From Acheta domesticus (taxonomy: Eukaryota; Arthropoda; Insecta; Orthoptera; Gryllidae), in assembly GCA_031308135.1 (NCBI GenBank), contig JAHLJT010009436.1:162251683-162315682 (forward strand): 64,000 nucleotides of DNA. Reading direction: 5' to 3'. Below, piece after piece: positions 34,440 to 46,705 of this stretch. Position 1 is the first letter of the stretch, and every line of letters begins with the position of its first letter. The position numbers and the translations under genes are program-made. The notes under the pieces were generated by a model. The model had not been told where the DNA came from. It worked only from the letters and a program-made list of their open reading frames with translations, and did no database searches.

Positions 34440-34925
34440 TCTTATTATGAAATCATATAAATTGGAGCAAATGAATTTGGGTCACAGAAATGCACAGAGA
34501 GGTCTAGTCTTCTTTGTTTCATCGCAATTGTCCGCTTTGATTTGTGCTTAGAACAGCGACTTTTGAGAACAATTTCTTTGAAATTCTGCTTTACAGTTTT
34601 CTGAAATGATTTTCTTGCATTCTGCAACTTAATAACTAACATTTTTACTGATGTACTGCGGTTTTCCGAGAGCATAATTCTGAATTATTAGCTCCATTCT
34701 AGGAGATGTTATCCGTTTTCGTCGGCATCACCCGGCACGCCGTGACCCAAGAGACTGTTTGATTTTACTTCTTTGACAATATTTCTCACAGATGACTGTG
34801 AAACACCAACAATTATTGCAATCTGACTCTGACTATACTTACAGTGAGCTAATAATGTAGACATCATAGTTTTTTCCCTAGGGGTTAAGTCAACTCTTTT
34901 TCCAGTTTCAATTTCGAGGTTAGAA
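34440..34925 (-). pseudogene. Tc1-like transposase N-terminal relic
   Basis: The minus strand reads GKRVDLTPREKTMMSTLLAH, then CKYSQSQIAIIVGVSQSSVR and NIVKEV, the first helix-turn-helix of Tc1-type transposases. After stops, a later piece gives STSVKMLVIKLQNARKSF, QNFKEIVLKSRCSKHKSK and MKQRRLDLSVHFCD, the segment just before the catalytic domain. No DDE motifs follow and no TIRs were found, so only the DNA-binding half survives. Confidence 0.7.
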
Positions 34926-34943
34926 TTCCTTGAAATATGTTAA

Positions 34944-37463
34944 TTAGTGGTGCTACAGAATGGCACAGACTTTCCCGTATTAGTTTTCTATTTCCTTGGG
35001 TCTGGGCTAGACATTCGGAATTCCCACATACTCGTGCCAGCTGCCATCTATTTCCTTCCTAAGTATATTTTTTGACATTTTCTTGACTTTTCAGTTTCCT
35101 AATGGTAGAGCGGAAATATTAATTTTTAGAATATTACAGAACACTAAACTTCTTCTTAATGGCCATTTTCTAAAACAAACTTTTACCCGTTTCTATGAAA
35201 ATGGCATTTAAGCGGTACTAAAAATGCGTAACTTGAAGCTCTTTTTCACAGAACATGTTTGAATTTTCGGAACACTTTATTTGAAGTCATTTGAAGAACA
35301 TTAATTTACAAATACAATAGTGTTTACAATTTGCTGGAAATGTGCATATTAATGATGTGAGGAGATCTTTCAAAAAATTACATTGATGTAATTTTACATT
35401 TATGTAAATTACATTTATGTAATTTTTGCAAAAACAAATTAATAACTCAAATTTAACTTTACGTCATATTAAAGAATGCAATGAGCACTATCCATTTGAA
35501 AAGTTTGAAGAAAAAAATTGGAACAATTTTTGAGAAAATTGTGTTTGAGTGTTTCTGAAAATGCGAAATTTTGAGCTAGTTTTTACAGAAAACGGTTGAG
35601 TTCTCGATAAAATTTACTAGACATTATTTAAAGCAAATGTACTCGTAAATACAATAATGTAAACAAATCGCCACTAATGTAAATATTACCACAAATGAAC
35701 TTTACTTCAAATACTTTGAAACAGGGAAAGCAATAGCACGACTAAACAAAATATTTTATCTACAAATAAAAAAAATTATAAATGCAAATTATAGTTTTAT
35801 CACTCATTGTCTAATTTTACGTAAAATTGCCAAATACCTACGAACTTCTTTGACTTTCGGCACAAACAGCAAGCGAAGGATTTCAGTAATAAAATTATTC
35901 GAAAAATACACACGAAATAAACTCACAATATAAGTAAACATTACGATGACCCTAAATCCACAACACTAATATGTATTTTGACTTATACACATATACTTAT
36001 TTTTAATTATAAATTTCAATTATAAATATTCTATCGTGTTCATTTTCTAAATCGAGAAATAAACACACATTGTTTAATAACAACTTTCTTGTCATGGTAA
36101 CCAATTCAATTTAAAATCACTGTCCCTCTTTGATCGAATACAACAAGTGGAAAAAATAACATTTGCGGGAATCTTTACAACAATTCGAGAAAATGTTATA
36201 AAACAAAATATTTAGAAAACTTTTCAATGGACGCAATGGTTTACTTTTCGTTTCAGTGCAATGCTTACTTTTCATTTTGAGTGTGATTGAACAACATCTA
36301 CATTTTTCAGCATTATTTTGATTTTTGGGCTCCAAATATCGTGGCCGAAATCAAGCTTCTGGAATGTGGGAGATAATTGAACTCTTTGCCATTGTTGAGA
36401 ATGTCAGCGACAAATTTTCAATAGTGTTTGAGAAAATTTCCTACGAACATTTCAGAAATTTGTTCCTTTATTATGGACCACTTATGGACATTTCAAAAGC
36501 AGTCATTGGAGATAATTTGAAGCTTATGTTTAAAGAAACGCACTAAACAATTAATCACATCGATAATGTAAATTTTGACGACGTGAGAGACAAATAAAAA
36601 AAATTAATTTTTGTAATTTTTGAAAAAAACAACGTGAAGACCAATATGGCGTTTATGTTATCTGATAGAGTATATTTAGCATTATCTTCGCCAAAAGTTT
36701 AAAGAAAAAATTTGGAGCCGTTTTTAAGAAAATCAATTTTTTTAAATTTCACATATTGCACGCAATATTGCGCGAAAACTACTAAAATTTTCAAAAAAAT
36801 GTACATGACCTTAAAGAAAGAACTCACTATGAAGAAAAAAGTTTATTTGAAGGAAAAATCTCTATCTTCAATTTTGTAGTTGGAGAAAGACGCCGAAAAA
36901 AATCAAACTTACACAATTTTCGAAAATTCACAGTTATTCGTGAAAATCGGACCTATGCCATTTTAATGAGTGTATTTTCCTCTATTCTTACTAGGAATTC
37001 AAAGAAAAAAATTGGAGCCGTTTTTTTGAAAAGTTTGAAAATGTCGGGGGGGGGGGCTTCATGTAAAGTACCCGCAAATTTTGAAGAATCTTTTTCAAAA
37101 TCTCAAAGCTTTGACTAGAATCAGATCGACCGGGAAATATCCATTTTGGAAGAAATCGTACGTATGGTTAAGGCGCTAGCAGTGTTCGCAGACGGACAGA
37201 CGGACGTTTTCTTTTCAATTGGGTTTTCGGTATCAATGACCTAGAAAACAGGGTTTCTGGCTACACCACGTGTTAAGGGATTTTTTTCTTAATTTAGCAA
37301 CTGCTTTTATCCACTTTTTCGTTTTCACGGCCCGGCAATTAATTTTTTCCGCCGAAAATTGGCCATTTTTTCGCGGAGCATTACATAATTTTCCCTATAC
37401 TACGTATATCAGTAGTATAGTATCTTTCCCAATACTCCGTGCATACGTACGTACACGGGAAAG
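34944..37463 (-). mobile_element. Helentron-like element, long copy with internal insertion
   Basis: The left end has ttagtggtgctacagaatgg and cacagactttcccgtattag (3' terminus on the minus strand). The right end has cgtacgtacacgggaaagt (5' terminus). The body repeats tttggagccgttttt-type motifs and holds cagacggacagacggacg at about 37190. About 860 bp (roughly 35688-36545) are absent from the copy at 22972-25313 and interrupt the homology between aaatatta and ttaatcacatcgataatg; I see no coding content in them. Confidence 0.55.
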
Positions 37464-37469
37464 TAAAAA

Positions 37470-38465
37470 TGGAGTAAATAAAGAAATGAACATGTTTGAA
37501 GTATTCCATATTTTCAATTGTTCGAGACATTTGAGATACTTGCTTTACACGTAAATGAATACGTGAACTGCAAATGTACTGTACTACAGTAAATGTACTA
37601 CAGTAACTGCAAATGACCAAACTACACTTACCCGCCAAGTGTACTGAAGATCCAAGTCTACCAACTTTCGAATTTTTAGAGCGTACTAACTCTTTACAAT
37701 ACATTGTATTAGTTGTAAGAATAACAACACAAGCATGTGCAAGTCCTTGCGATAACAGTTGACCAAAGTTGAAGTTTGTATTGTCTTCAGAAGATGAATT
37801 TGTTTGCACTGAGTATAATAATACGGCCGACCATTTGTCTTTCGATGCTGTCAGTACTCTCTACAAACGCCTAAGTAGTGCTGTCGGCCTTTGTCTAAAC
37901 CGCTGAGCCACCTTTTGTTTATGTCTGTGCCCGTTTAACGCTGCGTAAAGAACGCTGTGTTGGTTTGCGTCTGTTATGGACGAATCGGAGCCAAAAATGG
38001 AGCAGTAGTTCAAATTCTGCCTTATAGAGTGCAGTAATGGTCAGGGATAGGGCGCCGTGGGCGTAAGGGTCCCCCCTTCTTACCGTACACTTCTTCGGCG
38101 AACTCAGGAAGCTCTGACCGCTTGAGATGACTGTGAGGGCTCAATCTTTCAGGATGAGTATTTTTATTTGTTCTTGTTATTTTCAGTTGTTTTTAGTTCA
38201 AACTTCATTATACATGAATAAATATGGTCACTATAAAATTATATTTTGTTGCCCATGAATTGAATATTAGAGTTTACTAAATCAGCTTTAAAAACCTTGA
38301 TCTTTAAAATCATCGGTGGTTTTTAATCGACCTTTTATTATCATCGATGTTTTAATTTTGAACATCGATAATTGCTGACATCGATGTTTTGTTATCTATG
38401 TCTCAACACTAATTGGCACCAGCAATGTAATTCCGATTTAAGAGAGAGATTTAGAAGAAGAAATT
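37470..38465. other. no gene recognised
   Basis: Contains short direct repeats (gtactacagtaaatgtactacagtaac at about 37580-37607). Open frames on either strand show no motif. Confidence 0.35.
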
Positions 38466-38469
38466 TCAG

Positions 38470-39560
38470 TCACGAAATCTGGGAAAGATGAGAAGGCCCG
38501 TCGGACGGAGTTCTACGAACAGAGCCTCGAATGCGCTTCCCGGAACAGAAATGCTAAGTTTAGCGGCGCGGAGGGGAGGGGAGCGTCCGCATCTCGGCTC
38601 CCAGGCCGCCTCGCCGCCTGCCCACCCACTTCGGCCGCGCCGGGCGTGCAAACACTTGCCCACTGGCGCACGCCCTTGTCTCAACGTACTTCGTCACGCC
38701 CCCCCCCCCCGCCACGGCGGTCCCCGTCCTTCCTCAGAGGACTCGCCAACCTCGCCACCCCTGCTCTCCGAGACGGCCCCGTCTCCGCTCACCCGCCATC
38801 CGCAGTGCCCGCCCGACCCTGCTGTCTCCGCCGCCCCCACCACCCTCGCCACCCCTGCCGCCCCCCGGCCCCCTCCGCCCCCGCCAGCCCCCCCCGCCTC
38901 CGCGATCTCCCCACTGTTCACAGCCCGTCTTCGTCAACCCACCACCTCCGGCGCTCGACTATGCTTGCTGTCCCCGCCGCCCCCGCCGCCCCCGTCGCCC
39001 CCGCCAGCCCCGCCGCCTCCCGCGTTGCCCCCGTTGTTCACCCGCCGCCTCCCCAGCTCACCATTCTCGGCGTCCGACCGTCCCTCCTGCCTCCACCGAC
39101 CCCGCTGCCCCCGTCGCCTCCTCTTCCAACGCCGCCCAGGCTCGGCGGTCCCCATCCGTCCTCACAGGACTCGCAAACCCTGTCACCCCTGCTCTCCCAG
39201 ACGCCCCCGCCGTTCAACCCCGTCCCCGGCGACCCGCCGTCCCCGCCTCCCGCCCACCCCTTCTGCCCCTGGCGCCCCCGCCGCCCTCGCCGCCGCCGCA
39301 GAGCGCTCGCCCGCCCGCGTTAATGCAATTAGACGTGTTTGCGCGCGCCCGTGTACACCGCGCGATTATCTGGAGGTGCGAGAGACAGCTAATGTTCGCG
39401 CTATGGAGTGCTGTTGACACGGTAAGCCGCCTCCCGCAGCCAGCGCCATCTCCGCGCGCTCCGCTCTTCCTCCTGGAGTCCCCGCTCCGTCCAAGAAGAC
39501 GGAGCCTGCAGGCGGCTGCGAAGGCCTCGACATTCGCATTTGCGTTTGAGACCCTCTTGA
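38470..39560. promoter_or_regulatory. CpG island with proline-coding internal repeats
   Basis: About 1.1 kb of very GC-rich DNA. One plus-strand frame (38488-39417) encodes 309 residues dominated by Pro, Ser, Arg and Ala, but other frames are open too, so coding is unproven. Internal repeats are present: ggcggtccccgtccttcctc at about 38717 recurs as ggcggtccccatccgtcctc at about 39141. A possible donor (cacg|gtaagc) lies at 39421. It could be a promoter with a first exon. No family is recognised. Confidence 0.35.
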
Positions 39561-39864
39561 AGAGGGGGTGCTTGGCTGCTATTCTGATGGCATACCGATA
39601 AATGTATCAATTTAAGGAATTATTTGATTTGATTGATTTTCTTGAAAAACAGTAGAAACTGTACGTTATGTATCGAGTGAGTACAAGTAAAGGACGCTAA
39701 ATACTAACAATAAAAAGCCTGCAGCACCAAACCTTCTATTGAACAAAACCATACAAAATACAATGAAGACGTGCTCATCAACAACTCTCGTATAGCACTT
39801 CAATGAATTAAATATTTTAACAAATGCAGTCTTTTAGAATATTTCAATGTCATAGTATACTATA

Positions 39865-42800
39865 CGGGGTTACCAGAAGCTCCCGTTACAAAAAATACCA
39901 CAAATTCTGTGTTGCCAGACAAGAAGAACGGCAAGTCCAGTTTTTCCGATAAAATAAATTTTCTTTGAGAAAATTGAGTTTAAAAATCACTTCCGGGGCC
40001 CGAAATTCAAACCGGCCGCAACGACACCAGACAGAGGCGTCTCCTTCTGCGCGGAGCATTTCCTCGTATCTCCGCGTAAACGGTGAAACAGTCGAGTAAT
40101 ATTCTGGAAAGCATCGCGTTGCTTACACTAGAATACTTAATAGTAGCAAGTATTTGCAGGTTCTATTCAATAAATATTTGAAATGTACGTTCATAATATC
40201 GACTTTTATTAAAAATGATAGCCACGGTATATGGTGGCGTAAACATAAATGATGAACACAATCCAACATTTATGAAAAAATTAAATCTTCTGGAATGCTC
40301 GAATTGTTATTTTTAGCACATATTAATATGAACTAGTGTCTTGGGCTTAAGATTGCCACGTAAATGATAGTCTCGTGTAGATTATTCTAAGTATCGTGAT
40401 ACACTATGAAGCATTTAGGAGATAAAATAGATTAGATAGATTCGTTAATGAAAAATACTGAGTTTATTGATTATCTTTGGAATTTGAATTGATTCTCCCG
40501 GCTGTAATTTTCTGAATTCTCAAACTACCAATAGCCGGCTTTAAACTTCTTAATAAACTACTGCACGGTTTATCTAATATGTAACCCTAATTGATGGAAA
40601 TCAGTATTCCCCCTTCAAAAATATTGCCGAAATAAAAGTATCTGTTTGTGCCGTAAAAGATCTATGAATTTCCTTAATACCAGTACCAAGTAATATGTGG
40701 TACAGTAAGAGCACTTCCTGCTGCCGTAGCGAAAGCGTTCCGAAATAACTGCTATTGCAAAATGTGCTAAACTGTTGTACGTGGAACATCGAAGTTAGGG
40801 CAAACGACCTCGACTACCCATTTCTCGAAGTTGAGTGATCATTCTACCCGCCGCTTTGCTTTTACAGATGCAAGAAGAGAGCATGTCTTTCTCCCAAATC
40901 TTGGAGTTACTTCGTGTAACCATTTTATAAGACAGTTGACAGCTACCCGGAAAAGTATTCTTTGAGTTGTTTTGTTTCTTTAAGCTTGCATTGTAGTTAG
41001 CAGATACGTACACAAATGAGTAACGACCATTTCTTCAATTTAATAGTGTATCGATGCCGACGCCGAATTTTCTCTAATACCTGTTCTGTGGAACGATGAA
41101 ACTCAGTATGCGAATAATTGATTGCAGAACTGATACTTTCTAAGCGTTTTCCAATTCAAAGCGAGGACGAGTTTACGAGGTTACTACATAGTACAGAATG
41201 TAAAAGAGTGGAAACAGTTCACTACTACACTACTTCAGTGTTGTAATTTTCAATATTTTTCTCTGACATTTTCATGATGTACAACAAAAATCGGCAAAGA
41301 GGCAAACAAATTATGCAGTATAATCAATTTTTAACCCCAAACCTTCTTTTGAATTATTTAATATTTTAAATTTATTTAATGCATAATCATTATCCTCACT
41401 ACTTAAATATTTTAGAACATGCATATTTTGCTGCTTTAAATTAGTTAAAAATACTTTACATGCAAGTCCTAAATCTCTCAGTTATATCTCTACACGTTCA
41501 ATATTTTCATTTGTTTAAAAAATTAATCAATTTACAATTTTTCCATTTAATAATTGCATACTTTTTTGAACTGAAAAATAATAATTGGATAATTTTTGTA
41601 CATTTTACATAAAAACACCCTTATAATTATATAGTTTTATGTTGGTTATTTTTTTTTACTTATGAGGGATTTATATCTCAAAAGAATATTTTATGGGAAA
41701 CAGGAATTAACAAAAACAATATGCAAATTAAATCATAAGCGCAACACTATTGCTTTGTATATTTTTTCTCCAAAACATATCTGATAATACATAAAATGAT
41801 TTTCACATTGAATATTGAATTCTTTTAGTTGGGAGGAAAACATTTAATATAAATAAGGAGGGAAAGAAAGTAAGAAAAGAAAAATACGTAAATTAATAAA
41901 TGCACTTATAAAAAAGGTTCAAAATGCCCTCTATGCACATGCTGACATGCTAGCGCACGGGCTGCGATGGAGCGTTGCACATTTCCCAATACTCCACTCG
42001 CGTTAATGTGAGCCACAACTGCATGTATATGCGCGACGACCTCGTGTGCATCGGCTGGCGTCGTCGCGCGTACTCTCGACTCTTCACATAGCCCCAAAAG
42101 AAAAAATCCATGGGTGTCAGGTCGGGCGATCGTGGCAACCAGGAGATGGGACCTCCGCGACCTATCCACCGGCCTGGGAAACAGGCATTCAGGCGAACGT
42201 CTTGAGTGTAGTGCGATGGCGCACCATCGTGCTGAAACAATGTTCTACTGCGAAGGGCCAGGGGCACGTCCTCCAGAAGATCGGGGAGAACAGTTTGAAG
42301 GAACGTAAGATACGCCTGCCCATTCAGGCGACACGGAAGGACGTACGGACCGATTATTCTGTCTACCCAGAATGCCGGCCCAAATGTTGATGCTCCATCG
42401 CACTTGATGCCTATGCGAACGCGTGACACGTGGATTTTTCGCCGCCCACCAGTGCTCATTATGCTGGTTGAACACACCTTTTCGAGTGAATGTGGCTTCG
42501 TCTGTCCATAGCACGCGGGAACTGATGTCATCTTCTATGGCCTGCTGGCTCAGAAGCCACTCACAAAATGTCACCCGCCTTCGTTCGTCGCCACTTAGCA
42601 GTCTATGTGCACTTACGTAGTGAAATGGGTGCATTCCATCATTTCGCAATATGGCGTGCACAACCGACCGAGGGAGATTTGCCACCATTTGAAATCTCGC
42701 ATACCGCTCGAAGGCTCCTGTTCGAAATGTTCCAATACTGCTTCCTCTGTAGCGACAGATGAGCGAGACACACCTGCATCGACACTTCCGCCCGGTAAAA

Positions 42801-44163
42801 GTGACCCCGACGCATGTATTCTTGCGTCGAGGCGCAGAAAAACGCAGTGGGAAGGGTGTTTTCTGCTCGGGTATCTCTCGGCGTACAATCGAGCTGCCGC
42901 ACGAGCGTTGCTCCGTCTCGCTCTCAAACTCGATATTTCTACTAATTTGCCATGACGGCACTTAGCTTTTAGTATACGCTGCCGGCGGCGGGACGCTGGG
43001 GGTGGTGCGGTGGGGAGGGAAGGGGAAAGATGACTCCGTACAGCTGCTTATTCAGCCATGACCGTTGTGCGAGCCGGGTTTCGAACAGCGCAATCTGTTG
43101 TTTTGAGGCAAAATTAAAATGCGGCTGATGAGCGAATCACTTGGCGGCGGTGTCACGTTCGCCAAACGATATAAACCACGATGTGACGCGGCAAGTGACA
43201 AATGCAAGGACACCGACCATAATACGAGCTGCGAAATGGCAGCGGTCCGGTAACCTCAGTGAACCACGGTCGAACTTTTGCCTGCTAGAATGTTTGAGTT
43301 CTTTTGAAGTATTTGTACATCACGCAATGCAACATCACAGTTTTTTTCAGACTTTTACCATTTCACAGAAATATACTAGTTTTGTATTTCTTCATTGTTG
43401 CATGGCACATACGACGACGATATTTTATCTCTGTTGATATTGACCTGTGGGTTTGGTTAATGGCCTACGTGCCCCTACAAAGATTCTTCAATGCACTGTT
43501 CGGTCTGCATCTCCACAAAATGACTCTAAGAAGCATCAATTCAAATACCGCGCCCAGAGATAATAAACTCAGTATTTTCATGTACGAATATTTCATTTCC
43601 AAAACGCTTTTAGTATATCACGATATTTAGAATAATCTTCAGGAGACTATCATTTACTTCTTTACTGGCAATCTTCAGCCCAAAGCACTAGTTCATATTA
43701 ATATGTGCTAAAAATAACAATTCGAGCATTCCAGAAGATTTAATCTTTTTCATAAATGTTGGATTGTGTTCATCATTTATGTTTACGCCGCCGTGTACCG
43801 TGGCTATCAATTTGGACAAAATTCGATATTATGTACGTACATTTAAAATATTTATTGAATAGAACCTGCAAATACTTGCTACTATTAAGTATTCTAGTGT
43901 AAGCAACGCGATGCTTTCCAGAATATTACTCGACTGTTTCACCGTTTACGCGGAGATGCGAGGAAATGCTCCGCGCAGAAGGTGACACCTCTGTCTGCAG
44001 TGTCGTTGCGGCCGGTTTGAATTTCGGGCCCCGGAAGTGATTTTTAAACTCAATTTTCTCAAAGAAAATTTATTTTATCGGAAAAACTGAACTTGCCATT
44101 CTTCTTGTCTGGCAACACAGAATTTGTGGTATTTTTTTGTAACGGGAGCTTCTGGACACCCTG
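39865..44163 (-). mobile_element. IS630-Tc1-mariner-like transposon with about 630-bp TIRs
   Basis: Left arm 39865-40495 and right arm about 43530-44163 are long inverted repeats (roughly 95% alike by eye over the outer 250 bp). The outer ends read cggggttaccagaagctccc and, on the opposite strand, cagggtgtccagaagctccc; CAGGGTGTCC ends are common in this group. The flanks are TA at the left and CA at the right, a TA target site with one change. A DD34D transposase gene lies inside on the minus strand. I see nothing identifiable at 40500-41900. Confidence 0.8.
41950..42955 (-). pseudogene. DD34D transposase (DUF4817-type helix-turn-helix), frame-broken
   Basis: On the minus strand, N-terminal RARRSNARAAARLYAERYPS and RKHPSHCVF (helix-turn-helix of the DUF4817 type) are followed in a second frame by VVHAILRNDGMHPFHYVSAH and VLWTDEATFTRKG (first catalytic D), then in a third frame by TLFQHDGAPSHYTQDVRL (second D) and WLPRSPDLTPMDFFFWGYVK (third D). 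Counting residues in the last frame, 34 lie between the second and third D, which gives DD34D. At least two frame changes (about 42690 and 42400-42430) and early stops near the putative start make it inactive as read. It would cut and paste the element whose long TIRs surround it. Confidence 0.75.
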
Positions 44164-46283
44164 CACATCGATACACAGATCAGCGGTTAATAACATACCC
44201 ACAATATCAAAAAAGTTCCATAACAATTTATTTCTTGCAATTCTTTACCAGAGTGATCTGCAGCCCCATCGGAATTATCCGATATTAGCGTTTCAGGAGA
44301 ACAAATGACTCCACCTATTGTGCATCCAAACATTTGATTGCAGTACCGCGTCTTATGGAGTATTGCCCTCTCTTTCTATCCAATGCAATTTTACATAAGA
44401 CTCTCTCTTTCTATCGCAGGCTGTGTTGCCGATTCAGGAAGCTCGGAGTTATTCGACTCGTCCATCTTGTTTTACGCGCAAATACTTAACAAGTTCATTC
44501 AACGATAGCTTCAGTTGTGTTAATCTTAGACAATTGAGTTTTTTACCAGTTATTCCCAGAACTCTTATAAATGTGATGGTCATTTTGTAATTTAGTTTTA
44601 TGGTTTAATTTCCATGAAATTAATTATAAATGGTAGCCAAATGCTTATTTCTACATTTTGACGTCCCCAAATTTTCACTATGCGAGAAACTTTTTTATTA
44701 TTGCAGAAAAGCACAAACACCCAGCGGATGAAATGAAAAGGGAAGTCCAAATTTTGATATGAGACCAACCACATTTCTGTATGAATCATGGTTCTTGAGT
44801 TAGACGGCAATAAAAACAATATTTCGTGCGCTCCGAACGAACATTTCATGTTGTTCAGTGATCTTTAATACTTCTCAGCGATTCTCAACAGGCGATGTGA
44901 AAGGAAAAATAGAGTATTTATTTTTGAATTTCACTTACTCAAAACAGTAAAATACATTTAAACATAATCTAAAAATGAATTAGAAATTTTACAGTTAATA
45001 ATATTAATGCCAAAGACATTCAACCAGTAGTTGTCGTACAATGTGCTTTCAAAAGCAAATATGAGATGAATTATTAGCTGAATGTTCGAAAAGAATATTA
45101 TGCATTGACCGCACAAACCCTTGCAGTATTTGATATCATCCATGTCATCTCAACTTTGTGAATGAGCATTTTCCCTTTATTTTACATTCCCTTAATTTTA
45201 CATTTGGATGTATTGGACGTACAAAATGACTTGGGACTGAAACTTAGCTATAATGACCTTGATATCGATGTCATTCGCGCAAAACAATTCAAGCCTCGTC
45301 AGTATGTGACGAATTAACAATGTTCCAACTAGTTTGGACTAGTTTTGCTATTGATATTTCTGTTTTAACTCTCATTTAAAGGTCTGTTTTTTAAAATAAT
45401 AATTCTAATAAAAATAATACATCTTTTTTTATCAAAAATCTTTAATTTCTAATATTAAGCCATCTATTTAACATGTTTTGAAAGTATTTCCGTTCAAGTG
45501 GTATTCTAATTTGCCCCAGGCTTGTAAGTGGTACGTAACTGAAGGAAGGGTGAGACCCCCTGCCGAAATCCCATCTTGCTTATGAATAAAATAGTAGTAA
45601 AAATAACTTTGTCCTCTGTGACCTTCACACTTACAGACTGGCGAAACCGCTAAGTTGTCAACGTCTATCGTCCGTGGGAAGACAGCTCCCCTTTCGTGGG
45701 ACATACGGTATTGGAAACGAGTGCAGCAAACATTCTCAAAGTTTCACCACCTGGTAGAACACCAAGCAAAACCCACATACTATTAAAATTTTGAAGTGTT
45801 AGGGAGTATTAGAAATAAGTGTATTAGAGACCGTTTTGCATCAAGATCTTTCATGACTTCCGCGCTTCCTGCAACGAGCAAAATTGCATCGGCAGTGCCA
45901 AAAACGTTTATCAATCGATGTCAGATTTTATAGCACGTTCCTTCTTTGACGACTGATGGCAAAGGTCATATCCGTTGGTCTCTTTTAGTTTCAACAGCAC
46001 AGTATACTAATTTTACGGAAGTCGTAAACCAATGCTTTTTTTAAGAAACGTGAAAAATAAACTTACATACGGTGCACTTGATGTTATTGTTTTGAAACTT
46101 TTTTATTAATTATTGTGAAAATTTTGTTTCTAAGCAAAAGTGAAATGTATTTATTTGTTTGTCCCATATGGAGATAACATTTTCAGAGGCTCGTATCTTT
46201 GCAATAATTGTATTTGGATTATTCCAGGTATGTGTTCGACCTTCTTGTCTTTCCGAACCTGTCATGTAAACACCCGTTTTTAA

Positions 46284-46303
46284 CCCTCTCCATGGAGAGG
46301 GTG
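46284..46303. repeat. perfect 20-bp palindrome
   Basis: accctctccatggagagggt is its own reverse complement. No TIR partner or gene is linked. Confidence 0.9.
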
Positions 46304-46665
46304 CTGCTCAGACCCTGACGACAGCGGCGGGGCGCGACGATTTCCGCACTTCGACAGGCTGCAGGTCATGAAAAGTATGGATACTAATTGTCACAAATTC
46401 ACTACTTGCGATCTTCTTTCTTCAAAACTCAATATTTATGGATTTTAAAAGGTGCTGAACAAGCTGGCAAAATTTCATGTCAATCCGAGTATCAAGCACG
46501 GCGAATGTTCCGTGTAAGCTCTGCTGAGAAGTGACAACGCTGTTCTCCATAAGCTCTGTACTGCAATCAAATCCTTGGACGCTCTATAGGTAGCTGTGAT
46601 CCGGAGATACGAAAGGAGCGCAGTGTTCCCAGCGGCCTGCTTGGCCATAAAGGATGGCTCTGTCT

Positions 46666-46666
46666 T

Positions 46667-46705
<39 letters not shown>
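46666..46705. repeat. (TTTA)n microsatellite
   Basis: Ten tandem TTTA units, similar to shorter tracts at about 2890 and 23690. Confidence 0.95.

Noticed and set aside
37830..37915. Minus-strand tggctcagcggtt, which fits an RNA polymerase III A box (tRNA or SINE head)
   Set aside because: No B box follows at the right distance and no cloverleaf can be drawn.
38488..39417. 309-residue proline-rich open frame as a definite gene
   Set aside because: Several overlapping frames on both strands are open because of C-rich composition. No domain or confirmed splice partner.
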